Assembly: GCA_017311315.1 (NCBI GenBank)
Contig: CM029644.1
Span: forward strand, 28,973,606 to 29,037,605
DNA length: 64,000 nt
Reading direction: 5' to 3'
Source of the DNA: Dendrocalamus latiflorus
Taxonomy: Eukaryota > Streptophyta > Magnoliopsida > Poales > Poaceae
Position 1 is the stretch's first letter. The number at the start of each line of letters is the position of its first letter. Shown here one piece after another: positions 12,441-23,667 of this stretch. The notes beneath the pieces were generated by a model. That model saw only the letters and a list, made by a program, of their open reading frames with translations, was not told the DNA's origin and searched no databases. A program made the position numbers and the translations under genes.

Positions 12441-12595
12441 AAATCGATCGCCTCTCTCTAGTAATGTTTAACATCCCTCTGTTTCCAGTAAGTCTTTTTC
12501 TCTCCGGGTGAGAATGTGTTTTGCAATAAGCTTAATGCATTAGCTTCGAAATAACGTCGATTTCCTCTCATTGAAAGTTGGTATTGCTGTGGGGC
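12441..12595. repeat. Direct repeat, right copy (mate 11134-11281)
   Basis: It starts AAATCGATCGCC directly after the MITE end and parallels the left copy to about 12595 with scattered substitutions. See the left copy for interpretation. Confidence 0.8.
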
Positions 12596-14219
12596 CTTCT
12601 ACACATCTGCTTGCTTGTGTGCGTCACGTCAGAATTTAGGTCTCGGCAACTGGGGTTGCCGGGAAGCATCAGAAACAGTTGAAGAGATCTCGGTGCACAC
12701 ATGTTCTTTTGTCAGATTTCCATCAAACAGGTCAGGCCATTTATCTTCCTTTGTTGTAGAGGTAGACACTTGGTTTGCGTGCACCGGCGGTGCCTCCTTT
12801 TTGTGAGTTATCATCTCATAGGCTAATCCTGGATGAAAAGCTGATATCTTCACTCCATGATAGAACGGCTCTCGCTTGGAGATAACAAAAACAATGGGCT
12901 TCTGGGACCCTTGGTCCCTAGTCTTTATTGACATAATTTGATGCACCACCAAGTGCTTCAGTGAGAGGCGATGGAAAAGGAACTAAGAAAGCGTGCAAAA
13001 GACAAGCGAATCGAAAAAGGTTTTCATCTGAAGTGACAGCTTCCAAGTTAAAATTTTGCTGGTCATTGTTAAGAACACCGTTGCTGTCTACTGGTTGTGG
13101 GCCACCTAGCAAGAAAATGGTGTTTCTTACTGAAAGCATGCCATTTTGGGTTTTTTTCTAATAAAAACATTACAATATAGACGTACACATTCTTGAATGC
13201 GCCTCATACGGTATTAAGGTCAACTGCAAATGGAAGATGCTAGAGTATATAATTCTGTTGCTTCTGTAAGTCTAGGGGAAGAAATGATGAACTCTTTGTC
13301 AAATTTGTGCATTGACAGCCCACCAACCTTGGACTTTCGCTATCCCACTATCAGCAGTTTCTTGTGCACAATAGACAGTAGTATGTTCCTTTTCTTTTGA
13401 GACGATAGACAATAGTATGTTGACAGTGACTGATTTGGTTCAAAATTATCGAGGAAACAAACGCTCACATCCCTCCAATGCAATCTCTCTCATCAAAAAT
13501 GGATTTTCTATACACCCAGAATTGGCTGATCCTCCCCTATTTTATTTTCTGATGGATGGTGGTGATCAATGTTTGGTTGTTGAGCTTCCAAATTGGGCCT
13601 GGCATTTGTGTGATGTTAGTAAGGACTCGAACCTGAAGTTGATATATGTGTTATCAAATTTTAAGAGGATATGCAAAGTAAAGATATTACTAGCTATGGC
13701 TAAGAATGTGTTCCTAATATTTTACCGGTCTTGGTGTTTGGTTGAAAGACCAGATTGCTAGTATAGGATGTCGTACTATTAAGAGAGGTCGCAACTAGTA
13801 GTTTGAACGCATCATGTGTTGATAACTCATTTGCTTGCTCTAACTCTCTTCGTGGCATGATGCTAATATTTTCGAATGTGTTTTAAAAATAATTGTAGCT
13901 CATGCGTAAATTCCTTGTGACATGTGACTTAAAGTTTACAAATTACCGGAGTCTGTGTTATCCCCTCCTTGTGGTATGATGCTAGAGTTTTTCAATTGTG
14001 CTTTGAAAAATAGTTGAAGCTCATACAAACACAATTATTACATGTGACTTGAATTTGACCAACAGATTTATGAAAACTGGTTCAAGTCCATGTTGCCGTT
14101 TGTGTGGTATGATTCTAAGAGGGTTTGCGGATGTGTTCCATAACCCATTGAGAAGCTCGTACCAATCTTAAATGCACAACATTCAAACTACAATCTTGTT
14201 GTTAGAATTGCTCATGTAT
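12596..14219. other. Intergenic DNA, nothing recognised
   Basis: Includes a 114-codon open frame at 13417-13761 without family resemblance, and decayed repeats around 13.8-14.1 kb. No feature can be supported. Confidence 0.35.
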
Positions 14220-15672
14220 CATTCACTGTTATGTGTTCTCTATGGAAGACCAGTCTAACCGGCATAAGAGTTGCGGTCAGACCAGCCTAGAGGTCTAACC
14301 GGGATATGCAATCAGACTGTTGCGGCGGTCAGACCGGCATTATAATTGCGGTCTGACCAGCCCCTGGTCTAACCGACCCAAAGTGGTGGTCTGACCGGCC
14401 CTCGGTTCGACCGGCTCACAAGGGGCGATCTGATTGGCCCCTGGCATAACTATTTATGTAGTGGTATGTTTTCCCAGAGACACTTTCTTGAAGAAATTCA
14501 GCTAGCAGTCTGACCGAGGTTTTTGCAGTAAGACTGGTCCCTGTGTGGGAGGTCTGACCGGTGGCCCGAGTAACGGCTAGTTTTATAGCCGTTGGAAAGG
14601 GTGTGGTAGTACTGGCCATTTGTTGACAGTAGTACCAGGCCTCGGGCTGTTTGTGTCTAACTTTTTGCTCCAACGGCTATTTTTATTATGTAGGGTATAT
14701 ATAGGGCATGTTTGGCAATGGCTGCGGCTTATGGCTTTTGGCTGAAAATTTTGAATTTTAGTAGTTTACAGTACAGATTACGGAGAGAGAGATACTCACT
14801 TGCGATTTTGGCTAGTACAGATGTTGGGCTTTTAACGTGTACATCGTTTAACTTGTAGACCCCGTCTTGAAAAAATACCCCGTTTGAAAATTAAGTACTG
14901 TAGCAAAAGCCAAAAGCCGCCAGCTTTGGAGGAAAAGAACAGGCCCATAGCTCCTTGTGACCTGTTGGAGGTAGTTGCTAGTTCCATTGTTTCATTCCTT
15001 GAGCATAGAGCAAGTTCTCTCATTCATTTTGTGCATGTATTGCACTTAGAGAGTTTTAGAGAGACAATCTTGTGCATGTGTTGCACTCGGCGGTGAACTT
15101 TGTGTCTTTTGAGTTGTGATTCTCGATTCGCTCAAGCGAGGTTCTCCGACTTGTTACTCTTAAAGTTTGTTGACTCCTAGACGGCTTCAAAGGCGTGATG
15201 GTCCGGTGATCTTCTCAAGAAGATTGTGAGAATGCCCAGCTTGTTGTGAGTGGTGCGGTGCTCGTCATTTCTGGAGTGAAGGAAGAGCGACTTTAGTGGA
15301 TTGAGGTGGTTAGGCTTAATTTGTGGAGCTGATCTAAGTTGTTTAGGTTTACCTCAACGTGGATTAGGGAAACCGGTAAGTTTCCAAACACCACAATAAA
15401 ACATCGTGTCATTGTAGTTTGTTCTCTTGTATTCAATTTATATTCAAACAAATTATATTCATTGAATTAAATAGATTGCTTTTCACCTGAGGATTGCTTA
15501 CTTTGATTTAGAATCATATTGTTGGTGCACTTAGTTGAACTTAGACAATTTAGACTTTAGTTGTGCAAAACCAAATTGTTTACACTTCCGCATTGTTAAA
15601 TTTGGCTATAGCCTAGAAGAAATTTTAAAACCGCATATTCACCCCGCTCTAGTCGGCCTTCTCGATCTTACA
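14220..15672 (-). mobile_element. Retroelement-like block, copy 2 (inverted relative to 6076-7640)
   Basis: Read on the minus strand from 15672 it begins TGTAAGATCGAGAAGGCCGA and follows copy 1, including the CCTAATCCACGTTGAGGTAA stretch. 14225-14660 is full of GGTCTGACCGG-type words. A younger MITE (14704-14946) is inserted in it. Its 15672 end abuts a hAT transposase remnant, suggesting insertion into that older element. Confidence 0.45.
14704..14946. mobile_element. MITE (GGGCATGTTTGG...GAACAGGCCC), 243 bp
   Basis: Inverted ends GGGCATGTT and AACAGGCCC, flanked by ATA on both sides (14701-14703, 14947-14949). The interior GATACTCACTTGCGATTTTG is shared with copies at 18902 and 46961. No coding content. 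Confidence 0.8.
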
Positions 15673-15965
15673 GATGGCAACTATAAATTGATCATGGATG
15701 CAACTGATGGAAAGATGACGGAGAGACTTGATTCTCCATTGCACTTGATAACGTACCTTTTGAATCCACATTATAGTTACAATGATAAAACCGTCTTGCA
15801 ATATACAAATATCATGGATGCGTTATTTGAATGTGTTGAAACATTTTATCAAGGTAATAATGAAATACAAGCTCAGGTGCTTAATGAGAACTAGCACAAG
15901 TTTAAAGATCAAGAAGGGGTCTTTCAAAAACCTACTGCTAAACTTAGATATCAAAAAAAAAAATT
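15673..15965 (+). pseudogene. hAT-family transposase remnant
   Basis: The frame from 15673 reads DGNYKLIMDATDGKMTERL, then SPLHLITYLLNPHYSY, then a Cys-Val-Glu-Thr stretch (FECVETFYQGN). This pattern is typical of the region before the C-terminal dimerisation domain in grass hAT transposase-like (DUF659-type) proteins. A stop follows QVLNEN at 15892-15894, while the same frame continues with HKFKDQEG as the family does, so the copy is broken. The catalytic N-terminal part and the dimerisation domain are missing. Confidence 0.6.
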
Positions 15966-17520
15966 AATCCCGGTAAACTTGTGCTCACAGTCATGATTTC
16001 AACTCAAATGCATGCTTATTTGACCATTTATCTTGTACTGATATCTTTCTACTTTTCGTAATGGAGCACCATGATTTCAAATGCATCAGTTCCATCTAAA
16101 TTCGGGTATATTTTTTTTAAAATATCAGTGTTTTAGGGTATATACTCATCTATAACAATTCAAATGAAATGTATAAGTTTGAAAAAATATACTCAAATTC
16201 AAAGTTTTGAACGAATTTAGATCACATACTTTGCTGATTTATATATATAATCAGCATATACCTATAATCAAACTATCATCAAAAAAGGCAACTACAATTC
16301 CAAATTTAGTTCAAACTTGTTTGAACTAGTTAGTAAACTAGTTAAACTTGGCATCCAAGAAATTTTAAAAATTTTCGCACACGATACATATCTATTTTAG
16401 ACTATGGTGCCCAGGCACCAAGAAGTACTCGTTATGTGTGTGTGTGTTTAATGCTTTCATTCATACATTCTTTCTCACACAAAAGCAAAATAGCTCATCA
16501 TTGATTAGATATGCTGGTTCACATAATTATTTGATTACATACATGTTTACATTAAGCTTTTGGAGGAAAGATAATATATATATGACTATATCAAATTGGC
16601 CATGTCTTGCTTCTTCAGGTAATTACCATTCTATCTTGTCCAATTTGATGCCTGATGCTTGCTCAATTTATCATATTATTCTTATTGTAGGCTTATATGC
16701 ACCGTTGCCGAGCAGGCCGCCTGGGCGCCGCCTAGGCGCTAGGCTCTGGGCCACCGCCCACCTAGCGCCTAGCGCTTTCTTGAACCTTACAGCCTAATAA
16801 TAAATTAGAAAGAGGAGTCAAACAAATGTATATTACAAAGAAGTGTACTGAGGATGCTAAGAAAATAATGAAGAACGATGGTGCATGTCCAATATATGAT
16901 CAAGGGCTTTCAAAAGGTCAGAAGTGTGCACTGGAATAGATATTTGTTATATTGTATTGAATGGAGCCATCTTCCTACATTGTTCATACCACGTATCAAC
17001 ATCCGGACATGAAAATTCTAGTATTTCTAGCAAATACCTGTTTAGGATACCTATTTTGCCGTAATGTGGTACTTTTAGTGAGAAAATAAAACATGTAATT
17101 TATTCACAAATTTTACCTGACCATTCACAAATTGTAATGTTGGATCTGTCATGTTTTGCTTTAGCTGAATAATAACACTATAGGTGATCTAGTAATTTGA
17201 GCTTAATAAAGACACCAATTTACTCACCTCTCTGTCATCAGGATGCAACTACTCTAAGAAAAGAATGTTGCAGAAATACACTGAAGCAACAGATAATGTC
17301 AACCTGAAACGTACTACCGTCAAAACCTTTTTTGTGAATATTTTGATATTCATTTGCCATTTTGTCAATGCAACCATGTATTCGACTTTGAATTAACTAT
17401 TTTACGCAGGAGCAAAGATTGATAGATGAATACGCAGGATAAACTTTCAACCAAAGCAGCTATTGCAGATTGACAACAAGCATTAATCCAACTTTCATAA
17501 AGATTTCCAGCGCACATACG
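15966..17520. other. Intergenic DNA with a truncated hAT end
   Basis: At about 16705-16787 lies a CTAGGCG-rich segment ending in TTTCTTGAAC. It matches the right terminus of the hAT element at 11457-12354, so it is a truncated relative. Nothing else is recognised. Confidence 0.45.
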
Positions 17521-17524
17521 AAGG

Positions 17525-18150
17525 CGGTGGAGGCGGCGCCGACCCCGGAGGCGGTGGAGGTGGTGCTGGCCCGGGGGGAGGCGGAGGCGGGGGAGGCGGC
17601 GCCGGCCCGGGGGGAGGCGGTGGAGGTGGCGCCGGCCCAGGGGGAGGAGGACGCGGGGGAGGCGGCGCCGGCCCGGGAGGAGGCGGAGGAGGTGGAGGTG
17701 GCGCTGGCCCGGGGGGAGGCGGACGCGGGGGAGGTGGCGCCGGCCCGGGGGGAGGCGGCGCCGGCCCGGGGGGAGGCGGAGGCGGGGGAGGCGGTGGAGG
17801 TGGGGCTGGCCCGGGGGGAGGCGGACGCGGGGGAGGCGGCGCCGGCCCAGGGGGAGGCGGACGCGGGGGAGGCGGCGCCGGCCCGGGAGGAGGCGGAGGC
17901 GGGGGAGGCGGTGGAGGTGGGGCTGGCCCGGGGGCAGGCGGACGCGGGGGAGGCGGCGCCGGCCCGGGGGGAGGCGGACGCGGGGGAGGCGGCGCCGGCC
18001 CGGGAGGAGGCGGAGGCGGGGGAGGCGGTGGAGGTGGGGCTGGCCCGGGGGCAGGCGGACGCGGGGGAGGCGGCGCCGGCCCGGGGGGAGGCGGACGCGG
18101 GGGAGGCGGAGGCCCGGGAGGATACGGAGGCGGGAGGGCCAGTGCCGGCC
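17525..18150. repeat. GC-rich minisatellite with a 117-bp unit
   Basis: The word TGGGGCTGGCCCGGGG recurs at 17801, 17918 and 18035, giving a 117-bp period (39 codons), with degenerate copies upstream. The period is a multiple of three, so the repeat is open in several frames: Ala/Glu/Gly on +, Pro-rich and Ser/Ala-rich on -. One + frame is glycine-rich (GGGAGPGGG). The minus Pro-rich frame (17495-18403, Met start) resembles extensin or formin low-complexity sequence, but no folded domain supports a gene. Confidence 0.8.
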
Positions 18151-18901
18151 CGGGAGGACACGGCGGCGGGGGATGGAGAAGTCGCCGCGGTAGGGGAGGC
18201 GACGGCCAGATATGGGAGGAGTGGAGACGGGGGAGGCGGCGGAGGCCCGGGAGGAGACCGCGGCGGTGGAGGGAGAAATCGGCGCAGTGGGGAAGGCGAC
18301 GGCCAGATCTGGGAAGAGTGGAGGCGGGGGAGGCGGCGCCGGCCCGGGAGAAGACGGCAGCGGTAGAGAGAGTAGTCGGTGCGACGCGGGAGGCGGCGGC
18401 CATAGGGAGGAGTCGGCGCGGCGGGGAAGGCGTAGAGTAGGAAGGCTTGTGACTGTGTGTGAGGGAAAGCTGAAGCTTAAGGTGTGCCTAAGGAGATCGA
18501 AAAGAACTTATCTGGGGTGTGAGTGTGTGACCCCATCCCTCCACGGACCGGCTCAAATAGCTCACAAATGTGCGTGCAGCACACGCGCAAGGCTGGACTC
18601 CTGCCTTTTTTCCGGAGCGTGCCGCGGTCGGGTATCCATCAGAGAATAATATTGTCCCTCTTGATCTCCTCCACCGTCAGCACCACCGTGAACAGGACGT
18701 ACTCACCATTGTCGTCATCTCACGCCTTCGCTGATGCGGTCTCCCATGGCGTCGTGGGCAAGACGGCCGTGCTCCCTCAGGCTGATGAGCAGCCCTTCCG
18801 CCCCCCTCAGGTTCCACAGTCTGCTAGCAAGCACCTCCTCAGCGGTGTCCTACGACGGCGATGGAAGCGACGCTGTTGGAGGCTCGGTCTCTAGTGACTG
18901 A
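18151..18901. other. GC-rich flank, no gene recognised
   Basis: Continuation of GC-rich DNA past the minisatellite. The open frames 18212-18649 and 18523-18894 carry no recognisable motif. Confidence 0.35.
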
Positions 18902-19126
18902 GGGCCTGTTTGGCTGCGGCTACGGCTTATGACTTTTAGCTGAAATTTTTAAATCTTAGTTGTTTACGGAACATATTACGGAAAGAGATACTCACTTGCG
19001 ATTTTGGCTGGTACAGATGTTGGGCTTTTGACGTGTACACCTTGTCTTGAGAAAATACTTCGTTTGAAAGTTAGGTACTGTAGCAAAAACCAAAAGCCGC
19101 CAGCTTTGGAGGAAAAGAACATGCCC
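18902..19126. mobile_element. MITE (GGGCCTGTTTGG...), 225 bp
   Basis: Same family as 14704-14946. The ends GGGCCTGTT and AACATGCCC are flanked by TGA on both sides (18899-18901, 19127-19129). It shares the interior GATACTCACTTGCGATTTTG. Confidence 0.8.
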
Positions 19127-21888
19127 TGAGGTTGGGGCTTTTGCGGAGGCAGGCGGAGGCGATTGGCGGTGTCGTAGAGGTGGCCCATGAGCTTGGCCTA
19201 GAGATCCTCCAGCCCACTGTCGTAAGGCTCCCCCTCTACGGCGTCAGCGTCGGTGTCGGTGCCGCCCCATCAGTGGGACGACGAAGAGCGGCGCCGATCG
19301 CGGGTAGCCCCAACGCCTACTGGTAGGGACATCACACGATGGGCACGAGACGATGGCGGAGGTGCTTACGGCTTCAAGTGGTGCGACGACACGATCGGCG
19401 GCTTCACCCACGGCGTGGCAAAGGCGCAACCGGCGTAGAGGGATGGCCTTGACCTGATAGGTCACCGGCGAGGCGACGCGAAGACAAGCAAGAGAGGCGA
19501 GAAGAGTGCGAGAGAGGGGGAAAGAAGGGAGGCCGTCCTTGCACAGAGATTCATGCAGCACGTGCACATGTGAGCTATCTGATTTAGTCCCCATGGAGAG
19601 AAATAGGGACACGCCCGGAGAAGTTCTCTCCGAGGAGATCTCAGTTTCTTACTAGCCCTTTAGTACGGCTTGTAACTTTTTTGTGAGGGAAAGCTGAAGC
19701 TAAGAGTCTGCTCCAACTGACTTTTAGTTTAAGCTTCTAGCTGTGGCTTTTATCTATCAGCTGAAATTGCACGGTAGCAACTGTTAGCTTTTTTGAGAAA
19801 AAATAGAAAAAAAATTGGGGAAAACCATTATATCATCACGGACAATGCAAATGAATAAGAGGAAAAAGAAAAGCCAAAAAAAAAGATAAAAGGACAAAAA
19901 ACAAAATTAAAAGCCCACGTGTTTCAAACGTCTTCTGGCTTAAATAAGCTGGAAACCCGTAAAAGTCAAAAGTTGAAGCCGTTTAGAGTGAGGTAAAGGT
20001 GTGCCGATGGAGACCACAGTATCTTACTTTCTTAGCGCATGTGTCTGGGTGTTGGGTTGAAGGGGGGCTTTCTCTTGAAAGTTGGTAAGTTTATTGAGAA
20101 GGCTAAGAAGCATAGGCTTTATTCTTTTGGACTGTGGTTGATAGTTTTTGTCTATATTTTTTAAGACAATGGTGGTCGGCGGAGACGTTGATGTAAACGG
20201 CACATGCACCGACGGGTTTGGGAAGCCTTTTAGAGAAACGACTTCATAAAGTCACTTAGAGAAGTTGTCTCATTTATTTCAACTTCTGAAGAAGCCAAAG
20301 CTAAAATCCATCCCAAAAGTCTAAAAGAACAGCACCATACTCTGGCTTCAAGAAGTCGCTTGTTTAGGCTTAGGCTTCCAACTTATTTTTCACTATTCCT
20401 AAATTTCGTCTTTTTCTGACTTTTTGGATTTTTTTTAGCCTTTTGCCTTTTTTTTCTATATCCGTTTGCATTATACGTGCTGGGCTAACCTATTTTTTCT
20501 ATTTTTAAATTTTTTAAATTTAATTATACTAAATAAGTCATCATCAATTACAGTGAAAATTCAACCATAAATCACAGAAAATAAGCCCAACTAAGCGGTC
20601 TGTCTATTAGGGTAGTTGAAGTTTTTCGGTTGCTTATGCCAACATATAGTCCGCGTGCATGTTAATTGAACTATGACCAATTCCAATGCATGATCTACAA
20701 TTGAACTGAGAGGTGTTTCGCATGATGTTTTCCTAAACTGAAAGTATATAAGCACCACAAAATATTAAAATTTAATTGTTAACGTGAAAGAAATGAACTC
20801 TTCGAAAATAGAAGATTTCTAACAACAAGCATGTTAACTTTGTCCAAAAATGAGAAATTTGTCTACATGAACAATAGGGCTCATTTTATCTTAAGCTTTT
20901 GGCTTCTGATATATTTTTTACTATTCATAAATTTTGTCTTTTTCTAACTTTTTGGCCTTTTTTGAGTTTTTTCTAGTTCTTTTTCCCCATATTCGTTTGC
21001 ATTGTCCGTAATAGGCTAATCTGTTTTTTATATTTTTTTTATTTTTTTAAAATTTAGTTAGATCAAATAAGCCACCATCAGCCACAGTATAATTTTAGCC
21101 AGTTGTAATTAAATTTCAGCCATAAGTCATTTTTTTCAGCCCAACCAAACAGCATCTAAAGATGGTGACAAACTATAATTATACTTGACACATTCCTTTT
21201 GGCTAGTCCCTTCTACCAAAGTTTCTACCTAATTTCCAAACGAAATCGTGTTCCTGAGAAGTGACTAGCGATCACACTGGTAAGATAATGATAGCTTCGG
21301 TTTTTTTGGGTTTTTTTTGCATTTTTTCTACATATTCCTTTGTATCAACCGTGATAGGCTAATCTATTTTTTCTTTTTATTTTTTTAAAATTTAATTATT
21401 CTAAATAAACCACCATCAGTTACAGTAAAAAAGCCATAAGCCATCGCCAAACTGAGCATCACGTAAACCACACAAACTTGTAATAAAGGCTAGGTTCTTT
21501 TGAGTCTATGGCTTTTGGCTTATGCTATAGTAACTAGTTTTTAAACGGTGTGTTTTTTAAGACGGTGTCTACAAATCGATTGCAATAGATATTGTATCGA
21601 ATTCATCTATATCGGTCAAAATCACACGCGGGTGTCCTCTCCGTACTCTCTCTTGTGAATAGCCAAATTTCAAAAATTTAAGCCATAAATCACAGCCTAA
21701 AAGAACCCACACTAAGACTTACAACCCTAGGTGCAGAGATGTCACGCCATGGTGTAGAAATACGTAGTTTTGTGTCATTTTCAGCCATGCAAATCATACA
21801 CTGTAAAAAAAAGGTCAATATCTATCGAATGAGATGGAACAATTCACAGAATAGTCATGCATTAAGTATTATTTTTACTCAATTGCTA
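19127..21888. repeat. Cluster of AT-rich MITE relatives
   Basis: Repeated versions of one element lie near 19690-20000, 20240-20600, 20880-21165, 21290-21460 and 21480-21720. They share words such as AAATAAGCCACCATCAG, GTTTGCATT and CATAAGTC, in both orientations. Related copies lie at 36870-37190, 37810-38300, 43380-43900 and 58800-59040. Individual ends are blurred. No gene is seen. Confidence 0.5.
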
Positions 21889-22781
21889 CTAGTAGTAGTG
21901 TGCCCGTGCTAACGCTACGGTAAAATACAAAACAAGATAAAATTTGTAAAAAATAATACGAACAATCAGATTCATTAAGATTCACGTCTCATATATTGTA
22001 TAACCAAATATTTTTGTCACATAATGCATGTCACATAACGACTGATCCTTTGAGGAGGCGACAACATCATTGGACTCACACACCGACGACTTTCTCCATC
22101 CCCACATTGTTTAGATCATCATAAGAGGTCGCACCTCTTACATCCATCCAATGTTGACACTTGCTATGCACAGCTCCCTTCCCATTATTGAGTTAGAAAA
22201 TGGGATGCGGTGAAACGAATTCGCAGGAAATTTGCTCATCTGCATTTGGTTGCAATCGAATCACATTAGTAGGAATAAAAGAACCACTGGAAAAAAGTAA
22301 ATTGTCATAAACTAAAAAAGAAGATAAACTGTCATAAACTGAAACGTGAGAAGTTGAGATCTGAGGACTCGATAATTTTGGCAACAAGTTCCTGTAAGCA
22401 AAGCACCATTCTTCAGAATTGATATATCCAAAGAAGAAGTCAAAGCAATATATCCAAAGGTCTCTGCTCAGTTTTAGTTACAAATTTAGAAGTTAGTTTG
22501 ATATGAACATTCTATCAGTCCAACTTATCTTCAAGCTGGTCATAACAATAAGCACCATAATTTATTAGCTATTATGCAAGTCCTTCGTTATTTCTCATGA
22601 AACTTGGATATATACATGAAACGTTTGCATTGACCACACTAAGAGATAACCATGATATATGAAAAAAGTTGTGTACGAGGCAGAGGTGTTGATAAGGTAT
22701 TGATCAAACCCTGAATTTCATATGACATACAGGTTAGATGTTTGCTCACCAACCTCTTACCATCTTATAAATAATGTAAAG

Positions 22782-22935
22782 TTGAGATGTCAAGAATGTT
22801 TTAGAAAGCAAAACTGCATCTCTCATGAGTAGAAAGTACAGTTGAGACGTCAAGAATGTTTTACAAAGCCTAACTACAGATCTCTCATGGGTATAAAGTA
22901 CAGGTGAGATGCCAATAGTATGTTTAACAAGGACT
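22782..22935. repeat. 60-bp tandem repeat, about 2.5 copies
   Basis: GTTGAGATGTCAAGAATG at 22782 recurs as GTTGAGACGTCAAGAATG at 22842 and as a weaker copy at 22903. It lies directly after the downstream 5MP exon inside the Helitron. Confidence 0.65.
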
Positions 22936-22938
22936 AAC

Positions 22939-23667
22939 CAAATCTCCAGCATTATCCAGATAAATCTGGACAATAGCATCAGAGAATGATGCAGGGTCCA
23001 AAGGAGCTACGATATTCCGTTTGCGGGTCTTAATCCGCTGGCCTCTGTAATATTTGCATAACAGAAAATTATATTGACATGGATAATTTTATTACATGAG
23101 CCTTTCAAAGAAGTTTTGCAATCTATCACAACACTATGCATTGACACTGTTGGCAGTAATACAAGGGAGGTAAATTACAACTTATAATAAGAAAACCATG
23201 TAAAGCAAGTACAATTCATGACGGAGAAGATTTCATATGTTAAGAGGATAAAAAATTACAAAAATTTACATTAATACAAGCGTAAAAGATCAACACAGCC
23301 AAGGGATGGTCAATGTCAACAAAAACTTACTTAGGTGCATCCCCAAATGTTGATTCGTGATAGCTCAAAATTAAGAAAACTAATGAAATTTGAACATGCA
23401 ACAACATTCTGGCCCAATTTGCTGCAACTGCTTTTATTGAAATATTACCATTTATCAACAAGGATATACAAATTTAAACATAATGAACAAAAGAAATTAA
23501 CTGAGGCTACTCTTTTAGCCTAAAGTACACGCTATTGAGAAATCTAGGACATATAGACCATGACGTATGAGTAAAGGGGTGATATCCATAACAATATGAT
23601 CAAGTAATACAAGAAAAAGTAAAACACAAAAGTATGAGTAACCGCAAGAGTGGGCTTCTCCTTCGAG
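22939..23667 (-). pseudogene. 5MP/BZW (eIF5-mimic protein) fragment, two exons
   Basis: 5MP (BZW1/2) proteins resemble the eIF5 C-terminal W2 domain, bind eIF2 and tune start-codon choice. Two exons of the N-terminal end are visible. 23643-23667 reads SKEKPTL after an AG acceptor. 22939-23044 reads GQRIKTRKRNIVAPLDPASF followed by SDAIVQIYLDNAGDL and ends at GT. Plant family members have this order near the start of the protein. The two exons do not join in frame with the visible donor, and no first Met exon or downstream exons (HEAT and W2 parts) are present. It is therefore a captured, non-functional fragment in the Helitron. Confidence 0.7.

Noticed and set aside
11664..12511. Open frames of 100-267 codons in the GC-rich hAT element
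   Set aside because: Composition artefacts; the only gene-like signal is a short frame followed by a donor site.
13417..13761. 114-codon frame as a gene
   Set aside because: It resembles no protein I know and has no supporting structure; left as intergenic.
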